Counted from the first letter of the stretch, positions 1 through 5,993 are shown. The stretch: DNA of 8,660 nucleotides from Aliarcobacter sp. (GCA_023268955.1 JALRJW010000313.1:1-8660), one strand, 5' to 3'. Notes: a model not told the origin generated them from the letters alone. Numbers and translations: made by a program.

Positions 1-154
1 GCACTAGGAGTAGGCACGGGTGCATCTGGTCGCGACTTTGCTAAAGAAGCACAAGGTCTTGGTGGTTTAGTTAGATTATTTTGTCAATGACGAAAAAGTT
101 CATACTATAGACTTGAGAATAAAAAACCGTATTACAATAGGTTATGTTGAATAA
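1..154 (+). other. Unassigned, compositionally distinct left edge with partial open frames
   Basis: The first 60 bases are about 53% G+C, far above the rest of the window. Frame 1 is open from the window edge to TGA at 88-90 and ends in a glycine-rich tail (GLGGLV). Frame 2 is open from about 53 to TAA at 152-154 and reads plausibly as a protein C-terminus (NDEKVHTIDLRIKNRIT). One single-base shift near 68-74 would join the two into one C-terminal fragment. I do not recognise either peptide. It could be the tail of a transposase or other foreign gene next to a broken feoB, or an assembly join. No terminal inverted repeats or target duplication could be identified. Confidence 0.3.
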
Positions 155-1313
155 TTTAAAGCCCACAGGAGTCATTGATCTAGGATCCCATGAAACGAAA
201 TTTTATCTTGGGAACAATGAACTCTCATCTGTTATAGCAGATGGTGCAATAGCAGGGGTTGGAAGCGTAATTTTATTTTTACCTAATATTGTGATTTTAT
301 TTTTTGGAATTGCTTTGCTTGAGACCACAGGATACATGAGTAGAGTTGCTTTTTTACTTGATGGTTTTTTCCATAAATTTGGACTTCATGGTAAATCGTT
401 TATTCCACTTGTTACAGGTTTTGGTTGTTCAGTTCCTGCATATATGGCAGCACGAACACTAAAAAATGATAGGGATAGATTACTTACTTTATTTATCATA
501 GGTTTCATGTCATGTGGAGCTAGACTTCCTATTTATGTACTTTTTGTTGGTGCTTTTTTTGGGACAAACAATGCAGGAAATATGCTTTTTCTTATCTATA
601 TTTCTGGAGCTATTTTAGGTTTATTTGCAGCAAAAATTCTTAAGATAATTGTATTTAAGAGTGAAGATGAACCATTTGTAATGGAGATGCCAAAATATAG
701 AATGCCCTCTTTTAAACTAATATGGCACACAGTTTCGAATCAAGCTTTGATGTATCTAAAAAAAGCAGGAACATTTATTTTAGTTGCAAGTATTCTAATA
801 TGGTTTGCTTCAAATTATCCAAAAAATAAAGAGTATGAACAAATTATTCAATCAAAAATTGAACAAATTTCAAATGAAGATGAAATTATTGCACTTGAAA
901 ATGAACTTGCTTTATACAATCTTGAAAACTCATATTTAGGAAAACTAGGAAAAGTAAGTGAACCATTTTTTGCGCCTTTAGGTTTTGACTGGAAAATGTC
1001 AGTTGCCCTTGAAACAGGACTTGCAGCAAAAGAGATTGTAGTTTCAACATTGGGTATTTTATATGGTTTAGGGGACACTCATACGGAAGATTCAAAAACA
1101 CTTATTAATAAAATTAAAGAAAATATCGAACCAGCAGCTGCAATTTCATTTATTGTATTTGTAATGATTTATTTACCATGTTTAGCAGCTTCCATGGTAT
1201 TTACAAAAGAAGCAGGTGGATGGAGATATCTAGTTTATCTTTTCTTATTTACTACTACAACTGCTTGGATATTGTCATTTCTAGCATACAATATAGCTAA
1301 AACATTTTATTAA
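144..1313 (+). CDS. feoB: Ferrous iron transport protein B, 5'-truncated (gate/membrane half only)
   Basis: FeoB is the inner-membrane Fe(II) transporter: an N-terminal GTPase domain is followed by a membrane domain with two Gate repeats. From about residue 27 (base 222) the protein is clear FeoB membrane domain: SSVIADGAIAGVGSV, the GFGCSVPA motif at residues 92-99, an acidic cytoplasmic segment near 230-260, then GLAAKEIVVSTLG and a final hydrophobic segment. Full FeoB is usually about 650-770 residues; here about 363 are FeoB-like. The G domain (GxxxxGKT Walker A, switch regions) and first membrane helices are absent. Residues 1-26 do not look like FeoB, and the ATG at 144 has only a TAGG two bases upstream, too close for a good ribosome site. 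The piece is therefore probably a decayed or rearranged gene, or an assembly chimera. The family call is secure; the 5' end and functionality are not. Confidence 0.85.
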   Translation: MLNNLKPTGVIDLGSHETKFYLGNNELSSVIADGAIAGVGSVILFLPNIVILFFGIALLETTGYMSRVAFLLDGFFHKFGLHGKSFIPLVTGFGCSVPAYMAARTLKNDRDRLLTLFIIGFMSCGARLPIYVLFVGAFFGTNNAGNMLFLIYISGAILGLFAAKILKIIVFKSEDEPFVMEMPKYRMPSFKLIWHTVSNQALMYLKKAGTFILVASILIWFASNYPKNKEYEQIIQSKIEQISNEDEIIALENELALYNLENSYLGKLGKVSEPFFAPLGFDWKMSVALETGLAAKEIVVSTLGILYGLGDTHTEDSKTLINKIKENIEPAAAISFIVFVMIYLPCLAASMVFTKEAGGWRYLVYLFLFTTTTAWILSFLAYNIAKTFY

Positions 1314-1336
1314 AATGATAATCACTATCATTTTAA
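1310..1336. promoter_or_regulatory. Fur box 1 / inverted repeat downstream of feoB
   Basis: A perfect inverted repeat with 11-base arms (1310-1320 and 1326-1336) and a 5-base centre overlaps the feoB TAA stop. Its core TGATAATCACTATCA (1316-1330) matches the Fur 7-1-7 consensus TGATAATNATTATCA at all but one specified position. It lies about 65-80 bases upstream of the DUF2325 gene. The same symmetry could form a weak hairpin after feoB, but there is no T-run after it, so an operator role is the better reading. Confidence 0.7.
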
Positions 1337-1367
1337 TAAATACTTAAGTTTTATTTCTCTATTATTT

Positions 1368-1382
1368 TGATATTAATTATCA
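1368..1382. promoter_or_regulatory. Fur box 2, overlapping the likely promoter of the flavodoxin operon
   Basis: TGATATTAATTATCA differs from the Fur 7-1-7 consensus TGATAATNATTATCA at one position. It sits 15 bases before the ATG at 1398 and overlaps a plausible extended -10 (TGATATTAA, from 1368). Binding here would block RNA polymerase directly. With the box at 1316-1330, this gives two sites with centres about 52 bases apart. Confidence 0.65.
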
Positions 1383-1397
1383 TTATAAGGAATAAAG

Positions 1398-1730
1398 ATG
1401 AGTATTTTAATAATTGGGGCCGATGAAATTTCACCCATTAAAGATATGTTCAAAAGTTTTGGAATATTTTCTATTCAACATTGGGATGCTAGAAAAAAAT
1501 CTTCTGCACCAAAAAAAAAGATACCTAAAAATACAGATTTAATTGTGATGTTAACATCATTTCTAAATCACAACACAATGCATAAATATAAAAACGAAGC
1601 AAAAAAAAGAGATATACCTTTTATATGTGCTAAAAGATCCGTAACTTGTGTTTACGATGAATATGTAAAAATTATGGGTATAAAAAATTGCGATGAATGT
1701 TACTCAAATTGCAAAAAGGCTAAAGTATGA
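1398..1730 (+). CDS. DUF2325 family protein with C-terminal cysteine cluster
   Basis: A 110-residue soluble protein of the DUF2325 family (PF10087), whose biochemical function I do not know to be established. Family features are the N-terminal hydrophobic strand and glycine turn (SILIIGADE), HWDARKK at 28-34, a second strand before LTSFLNHNTM (52-61), and KRSV at 79-82, together suggesting a small Rossmann-like fold. Five cysteines are present: C77, C84, C98, C101 and C105. The last three form a C-x2-C-x3-C tail that could bind metal, an Fe-S cluster or take part in disulfide chemistry; that is inference. AAGGA at 1387-1391 is correctly spaced from the ATG. It is the first gene after two Fur boxes and its TGA overlaps the next ATG (ATGA), so it is the lead cistron of a translationally coupled operon that ends in flavodoxin. 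An iron-limitation role is inferred from this context. Confidence 0.85.
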   Translation: MSILIIGADEISPIKDMFKSFGIFSIQHWDARKKSSAPKKKIPKNTDLIVMLTSFLNHNTMHKYKNEAKKRDIPFICAKRSVTCVYDEYVKIMGIKNCDECYSNCKKAKV

Positions 1731-2503
1731 AAAATAATATTTTAGATCTAGATAAAATAGGTTTTATTGATAACAAAGAGTTCTTACCCAATTTTTTTGA
1801 TGAATTTAACACTAAAAATAGAATGAGACAACTTTTTTTAAATCTTGTTAATTGTATGATTCCAAAAAATTGTAGATTTGAAAAGTATGAACAAAAAACA
1901 TACTCAAATTATGATTTAAAATCAGTTTTTCTAGCAAAATTACACAAACTAAAACCTGTATCTAATGTGTTCATATACAAAACAAATAAAATCTATAAAT
2001 TTAACTTTTGCAAAAATTCAACACTGGTAATAAACAACTATAATAAGGGGAAATTTATAAATATAATGGTTTCAAATTCAGATTTAATACCATATGCAAA
2101 CTTTCTTACTTATGCATTTAAGAAAAATAAATTAGAATTATTAGTTCAAAAAGATTACTTGTTTCATGAATTTATTACTAAAAAACTAAAAAAGATTCAT
2201 CCTGATAAAACGATTATTAATCAAGGAAAAAGTTTATGTATTATAAAAAACAATGAAATAGTTTTAAAAATTTACAATTCATGGAAAAATATTGACAAAA
2301 GCAAATTAAATATTAAAAATGAACTTGACCATGCTTTAAATGAAATTAGTGATAATTATGACAAAGATATATACTTAATATATCCAAAAAATAAAAACTT
2401 TAACAAACATATTGAGCTAAAAATCAATGCTATAAAAGATAAAAAAAATAAAATTAAACTGATTCCTTATTCTTTAAGATCAGTTCTAAGACAAACAATT
2501 TAA
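1727..2503 (+). CDS. Hypothetical protein in Fur-associated flavodoxin operon
   Basis: I do not recognise this 258-residue protein. It is very rich in Lys and Asn and strongly basic, has no signal peptide and no convincing membrane helix, so a cytoplasmic location is likely. It alternates short beta-like hydrophobic stretches (NSTLVINNY, KFINIMVS, KSLCIIKNNEIVLKIYNSW, KDIYLIYP) with lysine-rich linkers, suggesting a mixed alpha/beta fold. Cysteines are C43, C49, C95 and C171; the C43/C49 pair flanks MIPKN. The start overlaps the DUF2325 stop by 4 bases (ATGA), indicating coupling, and 14 bases separate its stop from the flavodoxin ATG. The lysine and asparagine richness partly reflects extreme AT content. 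Position alone suggests a role in iron limitation or flavodoxin-linked redox chemistry. The gene call is firm; the function is unknown. Confidence 0.8.
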   Translation: MKNNILDLDKIGFIDNKEFLPNFFDEFNTKNRMRQLFLNLVNCMIPKNCRFEKYEQKTYSNYDLKSVFLAKLHKLKPVSNVFIYKTNKIYKFNFCKNSTLVINNYNKGKFINIMVSNSDLIPYANFLTYAFKKNKLELLVQKDYLFHEFITKKLKKIHPDKTIINQGKSLCIIKNNEIVLKIYNSWKNIDKSKLNIKNELDHALNEISDNYDKDIYLIYPKNKNFNKHIELKINAIKDKKNKIKLIPYSLRSVLRQTI

Positions 2504-2517
2504 ACGAAGGAAAAAAA

Positions 2518-3009
2518 ATGGCAACAGGAATATTTTATACTACAAGTACAGGAAATGCAGGTGAAATTGCAAGGGAAATTTCTAAACAATTGGGAAATAT
2601 AGATGTTATTGAACTAAACAAAGAAAATTTATCTAAAATTAATGACTATGATAAACTTATTATTGGTGTATCAACTTGGGGAGATGGAGAACTTAATGAT
2701 GACTTTGAAGATGTTTGGGATGATTTTTGTCAATTGAATTTTAATAATAAAACAATAGCTTTATTTGGCTTAGGTGATCAAGAAGGATATCCAGATGAAT
2801 TTTGTAGCGCAATGGGTATAATATATGAGCAAGTAAAAGCTGGTAAAATTATAGGTTTTACATCCACTGATGGATATGAATTTGATTCTTCTAAATCTAA
2901 TATTGATGATAAATTTGTAGGATTGGTTATTGATGAAGATAATCAAGACCACCTAACTCAACAAAGAGTTGAGAATTGGGTAAATGAAATTAAATCTGAT
3001 ATTTTATAG
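2518..3009 (+). CDS. fldA: Long-chain flavodoxin
   Basis: A 163-residue FMN-binding electron carrier of the cytoplasm. In Campylobacterota flavodoxin accepts electrons from pyruvate and 2-oxoglutarate oxidoreductases, and in many bacteria it replaces ferredoxin when iron is scarce. The phosphate loop is YTTSTGNAGEIA (7-18), where the usual last Thr is Ala. The 50s loop is STWGDGEL (52-59), with W54 placed to stack on the flavin. The 90s loop is GLGDQEGYPDEF (84-95), with Y91 as the likely second stacking residue. The long-chain insertion is followed by TSTDGYEF (115-122) and KFVGLVIDEDNQ (132-143), closely matching the Helicobacter pylori FldA C-terminus. GAAGGA at 2506-2511 gives a good ribosome site. 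It is the last gene of the operon behind the two Fur boxes, which makes iron-repressed expression likely. Confidence 0.95.
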   Translation: MATGIFYTTSTGNAGEIAREISKQLGNIDVIELNKENLSKINDYDKLIIGVSTWGDGELNDDFEDVWDDFCQLNFNNKTIALFGLGDQEGYPDEFCSAMGIIYEQVKAGKIIGFTSTDGYEFDSSKSNIDDKFVGLVIDEDNQDHLTQQRVENWVNEIKSDIL

Positions 3010-3024
3010 CAGTATATACTGCTA
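3007..3024. terminator. Palindrome joining two convergent stop codons (likely bidirectional terminator)
   Basis: TAGCAGTATATACTGCTA is a perfect 18-base palindrome. It can form a 7-bp stem with an ATAT loop on either strand. Its first three bases are the TAG stop of the flavodoxin gene and its last three are the TAG stop (complement) of the converging secreted-protein gene. Flanking T-runs are weak on both sides, so termination strength is uncertain. Confidence 0.55.
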
Positions 3025-3354
3025 CTTTAATTCAAAAGTAGTAGTATAAACCTCATCTTTAGAACTAACTTTAAAAGTCCAAGTTCCTAAACTTCTGTTT
3101 TTAATATATCTAAAATCATAAATTGAACCATGTCCCGCAGGAACAGTCATTTCTCTTGTTCTTGATACATTACCTTTAGGATCAATCCATTCAATAAGAA
3201 TTGGTTCATCACTATTTTTTCTTATTGTTTCATATTTGCATATAATTGAATTTTCATCTTTCAAAATCAAACAATCTACACTTTTTTTTGTTTGTTCTTG
3301 AGCGTATGAAAAAACTATCCCAAACACTAAAGAAACTAAAACTTTTTTAATCAT
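3022..3354 (-). CDS. Small secreted/periplasmic protein, hypothetical
   Basis: A 110-residue protein of no recognised family. It has a classic signal peptide: lysines at 3-4, a hydrophobic core VLVSLVFGIVFSY, and likely cleavage after A18 (SYA-QEQ). The mature part looks all-beta, with regularly spaced strands (ILIEWIDPKGNV, STYD-like turn at 77-80, TWTFKVSS, YTTTFELK), like a small immunoglobulin-type sandwich. C28 and C39 could form a disulfide in the periplasm. I chose the start at 3354 because GAAGGT at 3367-3362 lies 7-8 bases before it and because the signal peptide begins there. The longer frame from 3375 adds seven residues, has no ribosome site and overlaps the upstream gene by 29 bases rather than 8. 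It is the last gene of the trpA-bpt transcription unit. Related-looking proteins in sulfur-oxidising Campylobacterota are only a vague recollection. Confidence 0.75.
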   Translation of the reverse strand: MIKKVLVSLVFGIVFSYAQEQTKKSVDCLILKDENSIICKYETIRKNSDEPILIEWIDPKGNVSRTREMTVPAGHGSIYDFRYIKNRSLGTWTFKVSSKDEVYTTTFELK

Positions 3355-3574
3355 CTTTTTTACCTTCAAATTCATCTATAGCAACGTATTTTAAAAGCAT
3401 AACTTTTAATGGTGAATAAATTGTTGTTAAAGTTACTATAGCTATTACTAATTGTGCAAATTTAAATAACCCACTACTTTCTTCTAAAAATAGACTTGTA
3501 CCATAAAAACTAATTAGATATGAAATTATAGCTGAAATAACTACAGAAATTACTACAATTAAATTATAACTCAT
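3347..3574 (-). CDS. Small two-helix membrane protein, hypothetical
   Basis: A 75-residue inner-membrane protein with two predicted helices: about residues 4-30 (IVVISVVISAIISYLISF and following) and about 38-60 (FKFAQLVIAIVTLTTIYS and following). A short loop containing EESSG separates them. The C-terminus is charged (DEFEGKKDD) and probably cytoplasmic. I do not recognise the family. Its start overlaps the bpt stop by 11 bases and its stop overlaps the next gene by 8 bases, so it is translated as part of the trpA-bpt unit. The ribosome site is weak, consistent with coupling to bpt. Overlaps on both sides and good coding character argue that it is a real gene and not a chance frame. Confidence 0.75.
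   Translation of the reverse strand: MSYNLIVVISVVISAIISYLISFYGTSLFLEESSGLFKFAQLVIAIVTLTTIYSPLKVMLLKYVAIDEFEGKKDD
3362..3367 (-). promoter_or_regulatory. Ribosome binding site deciding the start at 3354
   Basis: On the minus strand GAAGGT lies 7 bases before the ATG at 3354-3352, inside the end of the upstream membrane-protein gene. No comparable site precedes the alternative ATG at 3375. Confidence 0.6.
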
Positions 3575-4304
3575 TTTCTTTTACCCATATTGCTTCTTCA
3601 TTTATTTTTGGTCTATTTTTCAAGACTTCAAATGGTCTATAGTTTTCTTTATATCCCATTGAAAAATGATCTTTAATCCAATAACCTAAGTAAATATAAG
3701 GAATATTCATCTCTTTTGCAATTTTTATTTGAGCTAAAATTGAAAATTTTCCTATTGATAAATTTTCATAATCATGGTCATAAAAACAATAAATTGCTGA
3801 CATTCCACTACTTAAAATATCAACTAAAGCAACACCAATTAAGTTATTGTCTCTAACATACAAAAACTCTTTGGCATACTCTTTTTTACCCTCAACATAT
3901 GATTTTAAATAATCATTAGGATCTATAGGAGAAAAATTCCAATCTTTTTTATCTTGCATATATTCATGATATTTGTCATAAAGTTTTAAATGATCCATTG
4001 TCATAGATGGTTGTCTAATATAAAGTTTTGTATCTAAATTTTTATTGATTACTCTTTTTTCAGATTTTGAAAATTTGTAATTTTTAACATCTATTCTCAT
4101 AGATATACATTTAGTACAATTTGAACATTCAGGTACAAAGTGCATTCTTCCAAATCTTCTCCAACCACGTTCAAGCATTTTTTCATACTCTTTTTCTCCG
4201 CAGTTATACATATATCTGTATCTAATGTCAGAAATTTCATCACTAAAATAAGAACAGTCTCTATTCTGTTCAACAAACTCTATGTCATTGTTTAAAATAT
4301 GCAT
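3564..4304 (-). CDS. bpt: Aspartate/glutamate leucyltransferase (bacterial arginyltransferase homologue)
   Basis: Bpt transfers leucine from Leu-tRNA to proteins with N-terminal Asp or Glu, creating N-degrons for ClpS/ClpAP. It acts in the cytoplasm. The 246 residues span both arginyltransferase domains (PF04376 then PF04377). The N-terminal domain has C17-SYF, YRYMYNCG, the MLERGWRRFGRMHFVP segment at 43-58, and the cysteine set C60-x2-C63-x2-C66 before SMRIDVKNYKFSKSEKRV. The C-terminal GNAT-like domain has VRDNNLIGVALVDIL, SAIYCFYDHDY and a YIYLGYWI....MGYKENYRPFE end typical of the family. Length is normal. It starts 9 bases after the trpA stop, with only a weak AAGAG ribosome site, and overlaps the next gene, placing it in the middle of an operon. 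Identification by family resemblance is strong; Leu rather than Arg specificity follows the bacterial assignment. Confidence 0.93.
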   Translation of the reverse strand: MHILNNDIEFVEQNRDCSYFSDEISDIRYRYMYNCGEKEYEKMLERGWRRFGRMHFVPECSNCTKCISMRIDVKNYKFSKSEKRVINKNLDTKLYIRQPSMTMDHLKLYDKYHEYMQDKKDWNFSPIDPNDYLKSYVEGKKEYAKEFLYVRDNNLIGVALVDILSSGMSAIYCFYDHDYENLSIGKFSILAQIKIAKEMNIPYIYLGYWIKDHFSMGYKENYRPFEVLKNRPKINEEAIWVKENEL

Positions 4305-4313
4305 AAACTCTTA

Positions 4314-5069
4314 CTACTCGTTTATTTTTTCTTTAATCTCTTTTGCTAAAGCTGTAATTTGTTTCATTTTTTCATCATTTGATAAAGAATCATCTATTAA
4401 TTTTTTAATAAATGCACTTCCAACAATTACTCCATCAACATTTTTAGATTTCTCTTTACATGTTTTTTCATCAACTCCAAAACCTAAATAAATAGGTGTT
4501 TGAGTATGCTTTCTAATATTTGAAATCACAGATGACAAATCCTCTTCTTGACCACTTCCTGTAATCCCTGCATAAGCAACCATATAAATAAATTTCTTAG
4601 CATCTTTAACAAGTTCAGAAATTCTCTCATCACTATCCGTTGGAGCAACAAAAGTAATATTTGCTTTGTTGTATTTGTCAAACATTGCACCATAAGCTTT
4701 TGTCATCTCAAAAGGTAGGTCTGGAATAATCGTTCCATTAATTCCAAATTCATCTGCTTTTTGAAGGATATTTTCCATTCCATATCTAAAAAATGGATTC
4801 ATATACCCCATCCACATAGTGTCAATTTGTGGAGCAACTGCTTTTGATACCTCAAAAAGGTCTTTCATTTTAAAACCATTACTTAATGCTTTTAAATTTG
4901 CCTTCTCAATAACAGGACCATCAGCAACTGGGTCTGAAAAAGGAATACCTAACTCAACAGTATCTACACCTGCTTCTTTTAAATTTAAAATCAAATCTAT
5001 TGAAAAATTGTTACTTGGATATGAGCTTGTAATATAAGCAACTAGCTTCTTGCTATTTTGGTTATTCAT
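4314..5069 (-). CDS. trpA: Tryptophan synthase alpha subunit
   Basis: TrpA cleaves indole-3-glycerol phosphate to indole and glyceraldehyde-3-phosphate and channels indole to TrpB, the next and last step of tryptophan synthesis. The 251-residue TIM barrel is complete. It has LVAYITSSYP at the first strand and ELGIPFSDPVADGP at 39-52, with catalytic E39 and D50 equivalent to E. coli Glu49 and Asp60. YMNPFF (89-94), IIPDLPFE (114-121), AYAGITGSG (165-173; loop 6 region) and the phosphate-binding GFGV and GSAF (217-220) follow. AGGA lies about 8 bases before the ATG. There is no trpB next door, so trpA is separated from its partner gene and instead heads an operon with bpt and two small genes. 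A TGTTAGAAT extended -10 lies upstream. Confidence 0.97.
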   Translation of the reverse strand: MNNQNSKKLVAYITSSYPSNNFSIDLILNLKEAGVDTVELGIPFSDPVADGPVIEKANLKALSNGFKMKDLFEVSKAVAPQIDTMWMGYMNPFFRYGMENILQKADEFGINGTIIPDLPFEMTKAYGAMFDKYNKANITFVAPTDSDERISELVKDAKKFIYMVAYAGITGSGQEEDLSSVISNIRKHTQTPIYLGFGVDEKTCKEKSKNVDGVIVGSAFIKKLIDDSLSNDEKMKQITALAKEIKEKINE

Positions 5070-5101
5070 CTAAAAAATCCTATAAAATCATTAATGCAGA
5101 T

Positions 5102-5107
5102 ATTCTA
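5102..5107 (-). promoter_or_regulatory. Candidate -10 element of trpA operon
   Basis: On the minus strand TAGAAT is preceded by TGT, forming the extended -10 pattern TGnTAGAAT, about 33 bases upstream of the trpA ATG. No clear -35 is visible, which is normal for Campylobacterota vegetative promoters. Confidence 0.5.
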
Positions 5108-5139
5108 ACAAAATATACCAAAAATAAATCTAATTTTGA

Positions 5140-5145
5140 TATAAT
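5140..5145 (+). promoter_or_regulatory. Candidate -10 element of panB operon
   Basis: Perfect TATAAT, preceded by TTTTGA, so it reads as an extended -10 (TGATATAAT). It lies 38 bases before the panB ATG and back to back with the trpA promoter in the divergent region 5070-5183. A T-rich stretch rather than a -35 box precedes it. Confidence 0.65.
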
Positions 5146-5183
5146 CTATACTTAATGGAATACATATAATTAGGATTTATTAA

Positions 5184-5993
5184 ATGAGTATAATTAAAAA
5201 TGATTTTGAAAAAATGAATATTACTAAAATTAAAAAATTTAAAAACAATAAAAAACTAACTATGATAACTGCATATGATGCACTATTTGCTAAACTTTTT
5301 GAAGATATAGCAGATATTATATTAGTTGGAGATAGTTTAAATATGAGTTTTGCAGGAAAACCTGACACACTATCAGCTACACTTGATCAAATGATATATC
5401 ACACAAATGCTGTTTGCGCTGGAGCTAAAGATGCTTTTGTTGTACTTGACATGCCTTTTGGAACATATAACAACAAAGATCAAGCCATTGAAAATGCTGT
5501 AAAAGTTTACGCTCAAACAAACGCTGCTGCTATAAAAATTGAAGGTGGAGAAGATAGAGCTGAAATTATAGAGCATTTGACAAAAAACTCTATTGCTGTA
5601 ATGGGTCATATTGGTCTTATGCCTCAATTTGTAAGAAGCGAAGGTGGATACAAAGTTAGAGGTAAAAATAAAGAAGATGAAGATCAACTAATAAAAGATG
5701 CTCTAGCTGTTGAAAAAGCTGGTGCATTTTGTATAGTTGTTGAAGGTGTTATGAGTGATGTTGCTAAAAAAATCACACAAGCTGTTAAAATTCCTGTAAT
5801 TGGAATAGGAGCTGGTAATGTAACCGATGGTCAAGTTTTAGTTTGGTCTGATATGTTAGGTTTCTTTGAAGAGTTTAAACCAAAATTTGTAAGACACTAC
5901 TTAGATGGTGCATCTTTAGTTAAAGATGCTGTAAATCAATACAGAACTGATGTTCAAAGTGGCGATTTTCCCTCTAATCAAGAAGAGTACTAA
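5184..5993 (+). CDS. panB: 3-methyl-2-oxobutanoate hydroxymethyltransferase
   Basis: PanB makes ketopantoate from 2-oxoisovalerate and methylenetetrahydrofolate, the first committed step of pantothenate and CoA synthesis, as a cytoplasmic decamer. The 269-residue barrel is complete. It has LTMITAYDA (25-33), LVGDSLNM (47-54) with metal/substrate residues D50 and S51, and LDMPFGTY (88-95) with D89. KIEGGE (118-123) with K118, MGHIGLMPQ (140-148), the catalytic E187 in VVEGV, and GIGAGNVTDGQVLVWSDMLG follow. The start at 5184 has AGGA at 5172-5175; ATG 5214 inside is less likely. panC is not adjacent. The gene is followed after 27 bases by ruvB, on the same strand and probably in the same transcript. 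A 10-base tandem repeat covers its stop codon. Confidence 0.97.
   Translation: MSIIKNDFEKMNITKIKKFKNNKKLTMITAYDALFAKLFEDIADIILVGDSLNMSFAGKPDTLSATLDQMIYHTNAVCAGAKDAFVVLDMPFGTYNNKDQAIENAVKVYAQTNAAAIKIEGGEDRAEIIEHLTKNSIAVMGHIGLMPQFVRSEGGYKVRGKNKEDEDQLIKDALAVEKAGAFCIVVEGVMSDVAKKITQAVKIPVIGIGAGNVTDGQVLVWSDMLGFFEEFKPKFVRHYLDGASLVKDAVNQYRTDVQSGDFPSNQEEY

Noticed and set aside
183..188. BamHI-type GGATCC near the feoB junction, considered as a cloning scar
   Set aside because: A single six-base site is weak evidence and no recognisable vector sequence surrounds it; kept only as a reason to verify the join.
183..220. Imperfect inverted repeat (TCCCA...TGGGA) considered as an insertion-sequence end
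   Set aside because: Only five paired bases around a long loop and no partner end in the window; not supportable as a terminal repeat.
848..1101. Two short minus-strand open frames inside feoB
   Set aside because: They lie antisense to a strongly conserved FeoB segment, have no ribosome site or family resemblance, and read as antisense shadows.
1310..1336. Inverted repeat after feoB read solely as a terminator
   Set aside because: The arms are AT-only apart from one G/C pair and no T-run follows; the close match to the Fur consensus is the better explanation, though a weak hairpin is possible.
2770..2952. Minus-strand 60-codon frame inside the flavodoxin gene
   Set aside because: Antisense to well-conserved flavodoxin motifs; the composition is that expected of AT-rich shadow translation.
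3022..3375. Longer start at 3375 for the secreted protein
   Set aside because: No ribosome site, seven extra residues ahead of an already complete signal peptide, and a larger overlap with the upstream gene. The start at 3354 has GAAGGT at proper spacing.
4282..5037. Plus-strand open frames within trpA and at its 3' end
   Set aside because: Opposite to complete and conserved trpA; no initiation signals and no recognisable protein features.
5180..5687. Minus-strand open frames (62 and 104 codons) within panB
   Set aside because: Antisense to conserved panB motifs; the hydrophobic, Phe/Ser-rich content is typical of reverse reading of AT-rich genes.
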